A stretch of DNA of 5,396 bases from Desulfobacteraceae bacterium (GTDB lineage: Bacteria; Desulfobacterota; DSM-4660; Desulfatiglandales; Desulfatiglandaceae). Positions 1-5,243 of this stretch are shown piece after piece. The stretch's first letter is position 1; every line of letters starts with the position of its first letter. The notes under the pieces were generated by a model. It was not told where the DNA came from. It did not search any database and saw only the letters and a list, made by a program, of their open reading frames with translations. The stretch lies in assembly GCA_030612945.1 (NCBI GenBank), contig JAUWMY010000217.1, positions 1-5,396 on the forward strand. The letters run 5' to 3'. Both the position numbers and the translations under genes were made by a program.

Positions 1-9
1 TAATTTCAT
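1..9 (-). CDS. Start of a divergent gene (5' end only)
   Basis: On the minus strand an ATG (complement of 7-9) is followed by AAA and TTA (Met-Lys-Leu), and the reading frame then leaves the window. An AGGAGGT Shine-Dalgarno (complement of 16-22) sits six bases upstream, which is close to ideal and is the main reason for the call. Nothing can be said about function from three codons. The gene would be transcribed away from the pilus genes, with its promoter in the 30-100 region. No convincing -35/-10 pair is visible there. Confidence 0.5.
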
Positions 10-30
10 GTGCTTACCTCCTGGTTAGGC

Positions 31-52
31 AACTTCTCATTAAGTCCGAGTC
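31..52 (+). repeat. Solitary end of the MITE-like repeat
   Basis: AACTTCTCATTAAGTCCGAG resembles the terminal sequence AACTTCTCAATAAGTTCGGG seen in the two complete elements of this window, with three differences over 20 bases. No partner end belonging to it alone is visible before the complete copy that starts at 95. It is either a decayed remnant or one end of a nested insertion. It lies just upstream of the ribosome binding site of the leftward gene. Confidence 0.5.
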
Positions 53-94
53 AAAAGAATGGTGACACGAGTTTCCTTATGCCTGAAACTTAGT

Positions 95-235
95 GATTTT
101 TCAATAAGTTCGGGTGGAGTTTATCCGTAAGGATTTTATAAAAGGCTTACGCCTAAACTCCAAAAAGGAATACAGCCGTTGTCATTCGCTCAAGGCATTA
201 ATCCGGTTGTGAACGACCGAACTTATTGAGAAGTT
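95..235 (+). mobile_element. MITE-like element, copy 1
   Basis: This 141-bp element is repeated as the reverse complement at 2580-2720. The two align without gaps and are about 86% identical by hand count (about 20 differences). Its ends form terminal inverted repeats: the right end reads CGAACTTATTGAGAAGTT and the left end is a diverged complement, TTTTTCAATAAGTTCGGG. Inside is a 46-nt hairpin (116-161) with arms GGAGTTTA/TAAACTCC and CGTAAG/CTTACG around a TTTTATAAAA core. It is too short to encode a transposase, so any movement would be non-autonomous. A TA follows the right end, as expected for IS630/mariner-type targets, but no clean target duplication remains, so the parent family is uncertain. 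Confidence 0.8.
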
Positions 236-498
236 ACAAAACTTACATCTGAACTTATACTGTAAATTTAAATGTAAGTCAACAGGGAAATAACAAAAAT
301 TTGCAAAATTTGTTTGGTATGGTTCATAGAAGTAAAGAAAGTTGTTGTTTAACATATTTTGCAAGTCTGTAAAATCAAGCATACGGTTCATTTTGACCTA
401 CTTAATGTGATCCTCCACACCTGTTTATCCTTATGCCCCACAATTAGATCTTCTAAAAAAAACAAATAGTTAACTCCTAAAATACCTGGCCAGTAAGG
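236..498. other. AT-rich intergenic stretch, no convincing gene
   Basis: This stretch between the MITE and the sigma-54 promoter is rich in A and T. It contains short features such as AAAATTTG repeated in tandem around 295-311, an A-tract at about 456-463, and an eight-base palindrome CTGGCCAG at 486-493 just upstream of the promoter. A leftward frame of 69 codons starts at 391 but runs into the MITE and has low-complexity composition, so I do not call it. Activator sites for the sigma-54 promoter would be expected here, but I could not identify a clear one. Confidence 0.5.
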
Positions 499-513
499 TG
501 GCACAAATTTTGC
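499..513 (+). promoter_or_regulatory. Sigma-54 (RpoN) promoter of the pilus machinery operon
   Basis: TGGCAC, five bases, then TTGC matches the sigma-54 consensus TGGCACN5TTGCW at every position except the last, which is G. The essential GG (500-501) and GC (512-513) are at the required spacing. Transcription would start near 525, giving a leader of about 100 nt before the ATG at 627. Sigma-54 promoters need an AAA+ enhancer-binding activator. In type IV pilus systems this is often PilR or a relative, but no such gene is in the window. Confidence 0.8.
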
Positions 514-524
514 GAATAACCTCC

Positions 525-626
525 ATAAGGAAAGTCTGAACCAGGATCAAGAATCCTAACAGGGCAGGCGGTAGTGAAACTGGGCGGAGACGCCACAGGA
601 AGGCAGGGGTCTATCTGCCCAAGCCA
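525..626 (+). promoter_or_regulatory. Structured 5' leader of the pilus operon
   Basis: Between the predicted start and the first gene, several helices are visible. AGGAT/ATCCT (543-547 with 553-557) forms a small hairpin. GGCG/CGCC (583-586 with 591-594) closes a GAGA tetraloop. CTGCC(C) at 615-620 can pair either with GGGCAG at 562-567 or with GGCAG at 602-606, so two mutually exclusive folds exist a few bases before the start codon. The frame of the downstream gene is open back to a TGA at 537-539 but has no ATG, GTG or TTG, so the leader is probably untranslated. I cannot match it to a known riboswitch by eye. Confidence 0.4.
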
Positions 627-2048
627 ATGAATATGATTAAACAAAGAAACACAATAATAACCATAGTCAATAATGAAGATCTGAGCTTTGTTATACCTGA
701 TCCGTCGGGTGAAGTGAGAATCCTTAACAGCCTTTCTCTTGATCAATTCTTAAATGATGATATGGAGTCAGATCCTGTTCCGGAGGAGTTAAGCAATCGA
801 GTCAACAGCCTGTTGATCGTGCCGGATTACTGGTTTGGAAATGTCACATACAAATTTCAATCAAGGAAAAAATCAATAATCGAGGCCTTTATTGAAAGAA
901 AATTATTGGCTGAGTACCCTGACCTTCCTGATATCAAGTATTTTTCTGGATATATTCCCCACCAGATAGACCAGGGAGAGAAGGGCCTCTATGTCTATTT
1001 CTTGCAGGAACCGAAATCTTTTCAGCTATATGATCAACTTGTCAAATTTGATCTAAACCCGCACTGCATAACCACACCTGCCTTCGTATGGGGCCAAAAG
1101 CTCAGAGAAATAATACCTGATTTCCATGATGGCGGAAAGGGCCTCGTTCACATGCTTTCAAAGGAATGCCTCTTATACTTCTTTTTTCGAGGGTTCTTTC
1201 TTTTTTCGAGAAGCATCACTTTTCCAGACACGCAAATGGAATCATCAGAGAAGCTGAACACCTTAACCTATGAAATAAACCAGTCGTTTCACCTGTTCTC
1301 CCAAAAGGCCAAGGCAGGTATAGACCAGGTCTACATAGCGTCCTCTGTGCAAAGTGATGCCAGGGAATTATCAGATATGCTCGGAAGAGAGGTCAAAGAG
1401 ATAGAAGGCCTGGGGGAAAATCAGCAAAAAGCCCCTGTATTTGGCGGACATCTTGGCGCTGTGGAGCGTTTCAGCTTGAGTGATCTATCACCTTCAAGGA
1501 AATTTCTGAGTGTTTTGCATCAACTGAAAAAGAAAGAACTGGAATGGAAGCCAGTTCAAACAGTTGGAATCGCAGTTGGTTTATTACTCCTTTTGCTTTT
1601 TGGCGCGGAGAGTTTTTTCCTATGGAAATTGTCCCAGCCGAGTCTGTTTCCAACGGCAAGAGCCGGGATTATAGCTGAGACAGACCCAAGTCACACCATT
1701 CAACAATATAATGAAGCACTTGATTCCCTGGTATTGGAGTCAGAGCGGCCGTCTCCACAAGACACTATTTTAAAGGTGGTTAAATCTTTACCGGATAATT
1801 TTATGATAAAGGAAATGACCGTAGAGGTGGAAGGAACGCCAGCGGTGCATATTAAAGGGGTTGTGAAGGCCTCGGGACCAGATAAGTTAAGAGATTCCAT
1901 CTCTTACCTCCTGGACAACCTGAAGAAATATTTTCAGGGAGCTCGATCCCTCAGCCTGCAGAATATTGATGTTGAGCTTGCTAAAACCAACAATACGCAA
2001 CAGGAAAATCAAAATTATCTGGTCAAATTCGGATTCAATCTACCATGA
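627..2048 (+). CDS. GspL/MshI-like (PilM-PilN-type) inner-membrane pilus assembly protein
   Basis: This 473-residue protein has the architecture of GspL and MshI: a cytoplasmic domain, one membrane helix and a periplasmic domain. Residues 1 to about 305 carry the degenerate actin-like domain; the stretch LLIVPDYWFG followed by an IEAFIERKLL helix resembles the GspL region that recruits the assembly ATPase. The helix is at about 312-334 (a run of six leucines). Residues 360-473 look like the ferredoxin-like PilN/GspL periplasmic fold. PilM and PilN functions therefore seem to sit in one polypeptide. I see no intact ATP-binding motif. ATG 627 is the first possible start; ATG 633 is an alternative, and neither has a good Shine-Dalgarno. 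It overlaps the next gene by four bases. The family call is from architecture and short motifs, and the nearest homologue is unknown. Confidence 0.8.
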   Translation: MNMIKQRNTIITIVNNEDLSFVIPDPSGEVRILNSLSLDQFLNDDMESDPVPEELSNRVNSLLIVPDYWFGNVTYKFQSRKKSIIEAFIERKLLAEYPDLPDIKYFSGYIPHQIDQGEKGLYVYFLQEPKSFQLYDQLVKFDLNPHCITTPAFVWGQKLREIIPDFHDGGKGLVHMLSKECLLYFFFRGFFLFSRSITFPDTQMESSEKLNTLTYEINQSFHLFSQKAKAGIDQVYIASSVQSDARELSDMLGREVKEIEGLGENQQKAPVFGGHLGAVERFSLSDLSPSRKFLSVLHQLKKKELEWKPVQTVGIAVGLLLLLLFGAESFFLWKLSQPSLFPTARAGIIAETDPSHTIQQYNEALDSLVLESERPSPQDTILKVVKSLPDNFMIKEMTVEVEGTPAVHIKGVVKASGPDKLRDSISYLLDNLKKYFQGARSLSLQNIDVELAKTNNTQQENQNYLVKFGFNLP

Positions 2049-2566
2049 AAGATAAAATAAATAAGAGATGGGCGGTTGTAGGTCTCATCTGGGCAGGGGT
2101 TATCTTCCTCACCTGGTGGAACGTCGACACAATGGACAGGATCAGAAGTCCCAGAGAAAGGATAGAGATCTCCCATACGGAAATGCAATTCGTGCAGTAC
2201 AATTCGGAAAACATCTCAAGCGTTCTGAAAAAGAAGGCACTGTTTTGCCAGCCTGTAGAATCCCTGAAATTAGGATGTCTGTCTGTGGAAAGTCAACTCC
2301 GGAGTCTTGCAACGGAGTATGATCTTAAAGAGTTTAAAACAAAATGTCAGCCGGGTGAGGACAATCAGGGGAGTATGCCAATCAAGCTATCTTTCCAGGG
2401 ATCCTTTAAGAGGGCTCTGAAATTGCTGGGCGTTCTTCAAAAAGATTATCCTTACCTGCTAATTAAACAAGTGGAGATGATACCTTATCAACTGGAAAAC
2501 AAAATCAAATTCCAGATCTTTTGCAATTACAGATACAGGATTACTTCTGAAGGAATGACAACTTAA
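2045..2566 (+). CDS. PilO/GspM/MshJ-like inner-membrane alignment protein
   Basis: A 173-residue bitopic protein with a short basic N-terminus, a membrane helix at 9-26 (tryptophan-rich), a charged helical segment at about 27-95 and a C-terminal alpha/beta region at about 110-170 ending in alternating beta-type sequence. This is the size and layout of PilO, GspM and MshJ, which dimerise with the PilN or GspL partner in the periplasm. Primary sequence in this family is weakly conserved, so position and topology carry most of the call. Its ATG overlaps the stop of the upstream gene as ATGA, with no Shine-Dalgarno, which points to translational coupling. Four cysteines (68, 78, 101, 160) all lie in the predicted periplasmic part and could form disulfides. 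Confidence 0.75.
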   Translation: MKDKINKRWAVVGLIWAGVIFLTWWNVDTMDRIRSPRERIEISHTEMQFVQYNSENISSVLKKKALFCQPVESLKLGCLSVESQLRSLATEYDLKEFKTKCQPGEDNQGSMPIKLSFQGSFKRALKLLGVLQKDYPYLLIKQVEMIPYQLENKIKFQIFCNYRYRITSEGMTT

Positions 2567-2579
2567 CAGCGAAGGACGT

Positions 2580-2720
2580 AGCTTCTCAATACGTCCGGGT
2601 GCTCACAACCGGATTAATACCTTAAGCGAATGACAATGGCTATATAACCCTTCGGAGTTTAGGCGTGAGCCTTTTATAAAATCCTTACGGATAAACTCCA
2701 CCCGAATTTATTGAGAAGTT
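2580..2720 (-). mobile_element. MITE-like element, copy 2, inside the pilus operon
   Basis: This is the reverse complement of the 95-235 element, 141 bp long, with ends AGCTTCTCAATACGTCCGGG (left) and CGAATTTATTGAGAAGTT (right). The internal hairpin (2654-2699) is kept, with one arm change relative to copy 1. It begins 13 bases after the stop of the PilO-like gene and ends 33 bases before the start of the PilP-like gene, so it accounts for nearly all of that 187-bp gap. The other joins between genes here are a 4-bp overlap and a 58-bp gap. This suggests insertion into a formerly compact operon. No ribosome binding site or clear promoter is evident within it. Confidence 0.8.
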
Positions 2721-2753
2721 TCAGAAGGGCTTTCTCAGTTAAGTGCCCCCATT

Positions 2754-3296
2754 ATGATAAAAATAGGTACCAGAAAAAGATTATGTATCGGCGGCTGGAT
2801 ATTGGTTGCCTTGCTTTTGGTGGGGTTTAACGGGTTTAAATTGATGTCCTTTTTTAATCCAGAGCTGACCGGTCAGTCAAGAAGCGTTAAGGAGGCAATG
2901 AAAAAATGGCAGCAGCTTGAAAATAGAGTTCCTGCAACTATTGTTGAGGCCCTGGACAATATCAACCTCAATGTAGCGTTTGCCGAATACACCAAGGACA
3001 CGCCTGTTTCCCATAAGCAAAAAAAGAAAGTTTCCACACAACGATCAGGGGGAACCAAAGAAAAAGCGATCAATATAAAACTGCCAAGCCTGACTGGAAT
3101 ATTAAGTACTACAGATGCCCATGGCAATACACGTTCGATTGCAGTGATCAATGGAGAATATCTTGGTGAAGGGGAAAGATTGTTCGGATTTATTGTAAAA
3201 GAGATTAGTGAGGAAGGTATTCTTCTCTCTAAGGGAGGCGTATGCTTTTCTGTCCCCGCACCAAAGGTCAAATTTTCCTTAGATCAGGGAGGATAA
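2754..3296 (+). CDS. PilP/MshK/GspC-like inner-membrane protein with periplasmic beta domain
   Basis: A 180-residue protein with a basic N-terminus, one membrane helix at about 10-28, a long hydrophilic linker rich in lysine at about 85-105, and a compact beta domain at about 107-172. That domain has the pattern LPSLTGIL, then SIAVINGEYLGEGE, then a GILLSKGG turn. It matches the homology region of GspC and PilP, which touches the N-terminal domains of the secretin and couples it to the inner-membrane complex. Order (after the PilO-like gene, before the secretin) agrees with mshK or pilP. PilP itself is often a lipoprotein, whereas here a membrane anchor is predicted, which is closer to GspC. 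No Shine-Dalgarno precedes ATG 2754 (GTGCCCCCATT). The start is retained because the membrane helix begins at residue 10. Confidence 0.75.
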   Translation: MIKIGTRKRLCIGGWILVALLLVGFNGFKLMSFFNPELTGQSRSVKEAMKKWQQLENRVPATIVEALDNINLNVAFAEYTKDTPVSHKQKKKVSTQRSGGTKEKAINIKLPSLTGILSTTDAHGNTRSIAVINGEYLGEGERLFGFIVKEISEEGILLSKGGVCFSVPAPKVKFSLDQGG

Positions 3297-3354
3297 GTAC
3301 GAGACAAAAGCTCCAGGCCTTATAAAAACCACCAACAAAAGTATTGAGGGAAAC

Positions 3355-4863
3355 ATGTCTTACCTTACGAGATCAAAAGAATACAAATTCCTTTTTTTCG
3401 TTATCTTTTTGGTTTTTTATCTTGCCCCCGGGTGTTCGATAATTGAGCCCAGGCCGGTGATACAAAAAGACCTTGATGAGATACAGCCCAGGGACATAAT
3501 TCAGAGAGAAAAAGAGGTGAAATCTCCGGGCCCTCCGCCGTTTTCAGAAAAGCTGAAACCGGCCACTACGGGCCTGACAGAACAGACAAGGCTTTATTCC
3601 CTGGTTTTTAAAAAGGCCCCTCTGTCGCAGGTTATCAACGCAATTACCAGTGATACAGATCTGAATATCTCTATAGAATCTGCAATCGATCTTGAAAGAC
3701 CAGTTACTGTGAAGCTGAAAAACGTTACATTTAAAGAAGCCCTTGACATGGTCGTGGTAAAAGGTGCGGATTATGCCTGGGAAATAGAAGATGACACTCT
3801 TTATATTAAGAGATTTGAGGAGAGAATTTATCATCTGGACTATCTGGATATGTCCGGGGAAGTAGAGATTGAAGTCGGGGGTGACATGCTGGCCACCAGT
3901 GTCGATGATGCAGGTGTGGCCGGAAAATTTCTGATTAAGGGTAAGAAGACGGTTGAAAACACTGATGTCTGGGGAGAGGTACAGGCAACACTGGAGGCGC
4001 TTAAATCAAGCAATGGCGTTATCCGGATAAACAGGACCGCGGGCATTATATACATGGCGGATGCGCCGGGGAAGCTGGCATGCATGGTTCAATTCCTGGA
4101 TTCTATGTCGGAAGCCTTGCACAGGCAGGTATTTATTGAGGCCAAAATCATGGAAGTAGTCCTCAAGGATGAATCAAGGTACGGTATAGACTGGACAAAA
4201 CTGCATGTTGCATTTAAGTCAGACCTGGGTTTTCTCCCTGACAGCTTATTGTTAGACTTTAACAGGAACGGAACTATTGTTCTGTCAGATCAATCCGCGT
4301 TCGCTGGCATTCTCGATTTTCTAAGTACCCAGGGTGACGTAAGTGTCCTTTCAAATCCGCACCTTACCGTAATGAACAGGCAGTCGGCCTTGATGACCGT
4401 GGGGATTCAGTTTCCGTATGCCGACATAGATGGTGTGGACCGGGATAACTACACCAATACGACGACCTACGGAGTAAACATCAAGCGAGCGGTTCTCGGC
4501 CTTCAGTTGGGAATTACACCCCAGATATCGCCAAAAGGAATTGTCACACTCCATATTGTGCCTACCATAACGAGAATCATGGGAGAGGAGAAGATTGAGC
4601 TTCCAGCTTCGGGTACATCGGCCCAGACCATTTCCAACCCGATTATCGCTCTTGAGGAAATAGCCACAATGGTCAGGGTAAGGACCGGGAACTCGGTAGT
4701 ATTGGCCGGCCTGATCAGCCAGGTCAGGGAGTTAAATCACGAGGGGCTCCCATGGTTCAGCAAGATCCCTTTTATTGGGGCCTTGTTTAAAAACATTGAA
4801 CAATCACTGGAAAACAAGGAACTGGTTATATTTATTACTCCATATATCAAGAACGTCACATGA
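3355..4863 (+). CDS. mshL: MshL-like outer-membrane secretin
   Basis: A 502-residue secretin, the gated outer-membrane channel for a type IV pilus. A hydrophobic signal at about 11-26 ends in LAPGC, so Cys27 may be lipidated, although Pro at -2 and Ala at -3 are not ideal for a lipobox. An STN/N0 domain lies at 79-154. A second N domain at about 204-250 includes DVWGEVQATLEAL and GIIYMADAPGKL, typical of MshL. The secretin core at 257-500 has RQVFIEAKIMEVVL, VLSNPHLTVMNRQ, LQLGITPQISPKG and the hallmark GLPWFSKIPFIGALF at 464-478. The protein is short and lacks the AMIN domains of typical PilQ, which favours MshL over PilQ. A TGAGGG ribosome site ends four bases before the ATG. The secretin assignment is near certain; the mshL label is likely rather than proven. 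Confidence 0.92.
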   Translation: MSYLTRSKEYKFLFFVIFLVFYLAPGCSIIEPRPVIQKDLDEIQPRDIIQREKEVKSPGPPPFSEKLKPATTGLTEQTRLYSLVFKKAPLSQVINAITSDTDLNISIESAIDLERPVTVKLKNVTFKEALDMVVVKGADYAWEIEDDTLYIKRFEERIYHLDYLDMSGEVEIEVGGDMLATSVDDAGVAGKFLIKGKKTVENTDVWGEVQATLEALKSSNGVIRINRTAGIIYMADAPGKLACMVQFLDSMSEALHRQVFIEAKIMEVVLKDESRYGIDWTKLHVAFKSDLGFLPDSLLLDFNRNGTIVLSDQSAFAGILDFLSTQGDVSVLSNPHLTVMNRQSALMTVGIQFPYADIDGVDRDNYTNTTTYGVNIKRAVLGLQLGITPQISPKGIVTLHIVPTITRIMGEEKIELPASGTSAQTISNPIIALEEIATMVRVRTGNSVVLAGLISQVRELNHEGLPWFSKIPFIGALFKNIEQSLENKELVIFITPYIKNVT

Positions 4864-4882
4864 AGGGGAGGGCAGGCCTCAA

Positions 4883-4903
4883 TCCCCCTTTGCAAAAGGG
4901 GGA
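4883..4903. repeat. Palindromic C5T3/A3G5 hairpin after the secretin gene
   Basis: TCCCCCTTT-GCA-AAAGGGGGA forms a nine-base-pair stem with a three-base loop, 20 bases after the secretin stop. It could protect the 3' end of the message or weaken read-through into the pilin. It has no T-tract on either strand, so it is not a standard intrinsic terminator. Similar C/G-rich palindromes are, as I recall, dispersed in Desulfobacterota and related genomes. Confidence 0.6.
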
Positions 4904-4910
4904 AGTAGTA

Positions 4911-4933
4911 ATACCCGGGCTTATTGAGAAATT
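4911..4933 (-). repeat. Solitary end of the MITE-like repeat
   Basis: CCCGGGCTTATTGAGAAATT is the complement of AATTTCTCAATAAGCCCGGG, which differs from the element terminus AACTTCTCAATAAGTTCGGG at three of 20 positions. A TA follows it, as at the right end of the copy at 95-235. No body of the element is recognisable next to it. It points outward in the opposite sense to the solitary end at 31-52. Confidence 0.5.
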
Positions 4934-5010
4934 ATAAAAAGCTTTCCCATTCCTCAAAATCAACTCAAAATGACCCGAATGGTTCATTATTACCCCTGCG
5001 AAGAACAGCC

Positions 5011-5047
5011 CAAATAGGTGCATGCCTTTGAATTGTCCGCCTATTTG
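5011..5047. promoter_or_regulatory. Dyad CAAATAGG-N21-CCTATTTG upstream of the pilin promoter
   Basis: Perfect eight-base arms at 5011-5018 and 5040-5047 are separated by 21 bases. The dyad lies about 50-85 bases upstream of the sigma-54-like promoter at 5096. It could be an activator or repressor site, since two half-sites 29 bases apart centre to centre are close to three helical turns, or an RNA hairpin from read-through transcription. No T-tract follows. The function is inferred only from symmetry and position. Confidence 0.35.
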
Positions 5048-5095
5048 CTATGTATATTCAACGACTTACTCGTTTTAGTGCTAAGCCTTTTAAAT

Positions 5096-5112
5096 CGGCA
5101 TTTAATTTGCAT
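5096..5112 (+). promoter_or_regulatory. Probable sigma-54 promoter of the pilin gene
   Basis: CGGCAT, five bases (TTAAT), then TTGCAT has the invariant GG (5097-5098) and GC (5109-5110) exactly 12 bases apart, as in the promoter at 499-513. The two deviations from TGGCACN5TTGCA are at the first and last bases of the -24 box. Transcription would start near 5122, giving a leader of about 120 nt. Sigma-54 control of major pilins is well established in other type IV pilus systems, which supports the reading. Confidence 0.6.
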
Positions 5113-5121
5113 AAAAATAAA

Positions 5122-5243
5122 AGAAAGAAGTTCTTAATTTCTTAATAAGCTAGGGCAAACCCAACCCCCTGGCGCGACGGAGTGTTCCTGTAAGGATACA
5201 GGTAAAATACAAATACTTTATTTAGATTTGAGGAGAGATAAAG
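5122..5243 (+). promoter_or_regulatory. Structured 5' leader of the pilin gene
   Basis: The leader begins with an AAGAAGTTCTT palindrome. It then has GGGCAAACCC at 5153-5162 (a three-base stem around CAAA), a C5 run, and a perfect hairpin CCTGTA-AGGA-TACAGG at 5187-5202. An A/T-rich single-stranded stretch and a GAGGAG ribosome site (5230-5235), eight bases before the ATG, follow. The GGGCAAACC string recalls the 5' part of the GEMM-I cyclic-dinucleotide riboswitch, but the following paired element and the GACGCAAAGC segment are absent, so I do not assign that family. A stable, non-regulatory leader for an abundant pilin message is equally possible. Confidence 0.35.

Noticed and set aside
182..391. 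Leftward open frame of 69 codons in the upstream intergenic region
   Set aside because: Its C-terminal part is MITE sequence, the composition is AT-rich and low in complexity, the ribosome site (TAGGT) is weak, and no recognisable domain is seen. If real it would be a truncated remnant.
529..570. RNase P-like strings (GGAAAGTC followed by AGGGCAGG)
   Set aside because: Only two short strings match, the surrounding sequence and the 3' conserved parts are absent, and the whole leader is about 100 nt.
1180..1210. Direct repeat TCTTTTTTCGAG (1180-1191 and 1199-1210) with two T6 runs inside the GspL-like gene, a possible slippage site
   Set aside because: The runs are short, the repeats lie in different reading frames, and the frame stays open through a plausible Phe-rich beta strand. 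This is ordinary coding sequence.
2731..2750. A further repeat end (TTTCTCAGTTAAGTGCCCC) just after MITE copy 2
   Set aside because: The match to the terminus needs a gap and several mismatches; too weak to call.
2873..3271. Long leftward open frame opposite the PilP-like gene
   Set aside because: It lies entirely antisense to a gene with clear family features and has no visible ribosome site or domain; a shadow of the coding strand.
4883..4903. Intrinsic terminator for the pilus operon
   Set aside because: The stem is stable but no T-tract follows on either strand, so it is listed as a palindromic repeat.
5168..5186. A second sigma-54-like box starting at CTGGCGC
   Set aside because: The -12 GC is not at the required spacing (the position reads TG), unlike the correctly spaced site at 5096-5112.
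5153..5202. GEMM-I (c-di-GMP/cGAMP) riboswitch
   Set aside because: Only GGGCAAACC matches; the following hairpin, the GACGCAAAGC segment and the second stem are missing. It is kept as an unassigned leader.
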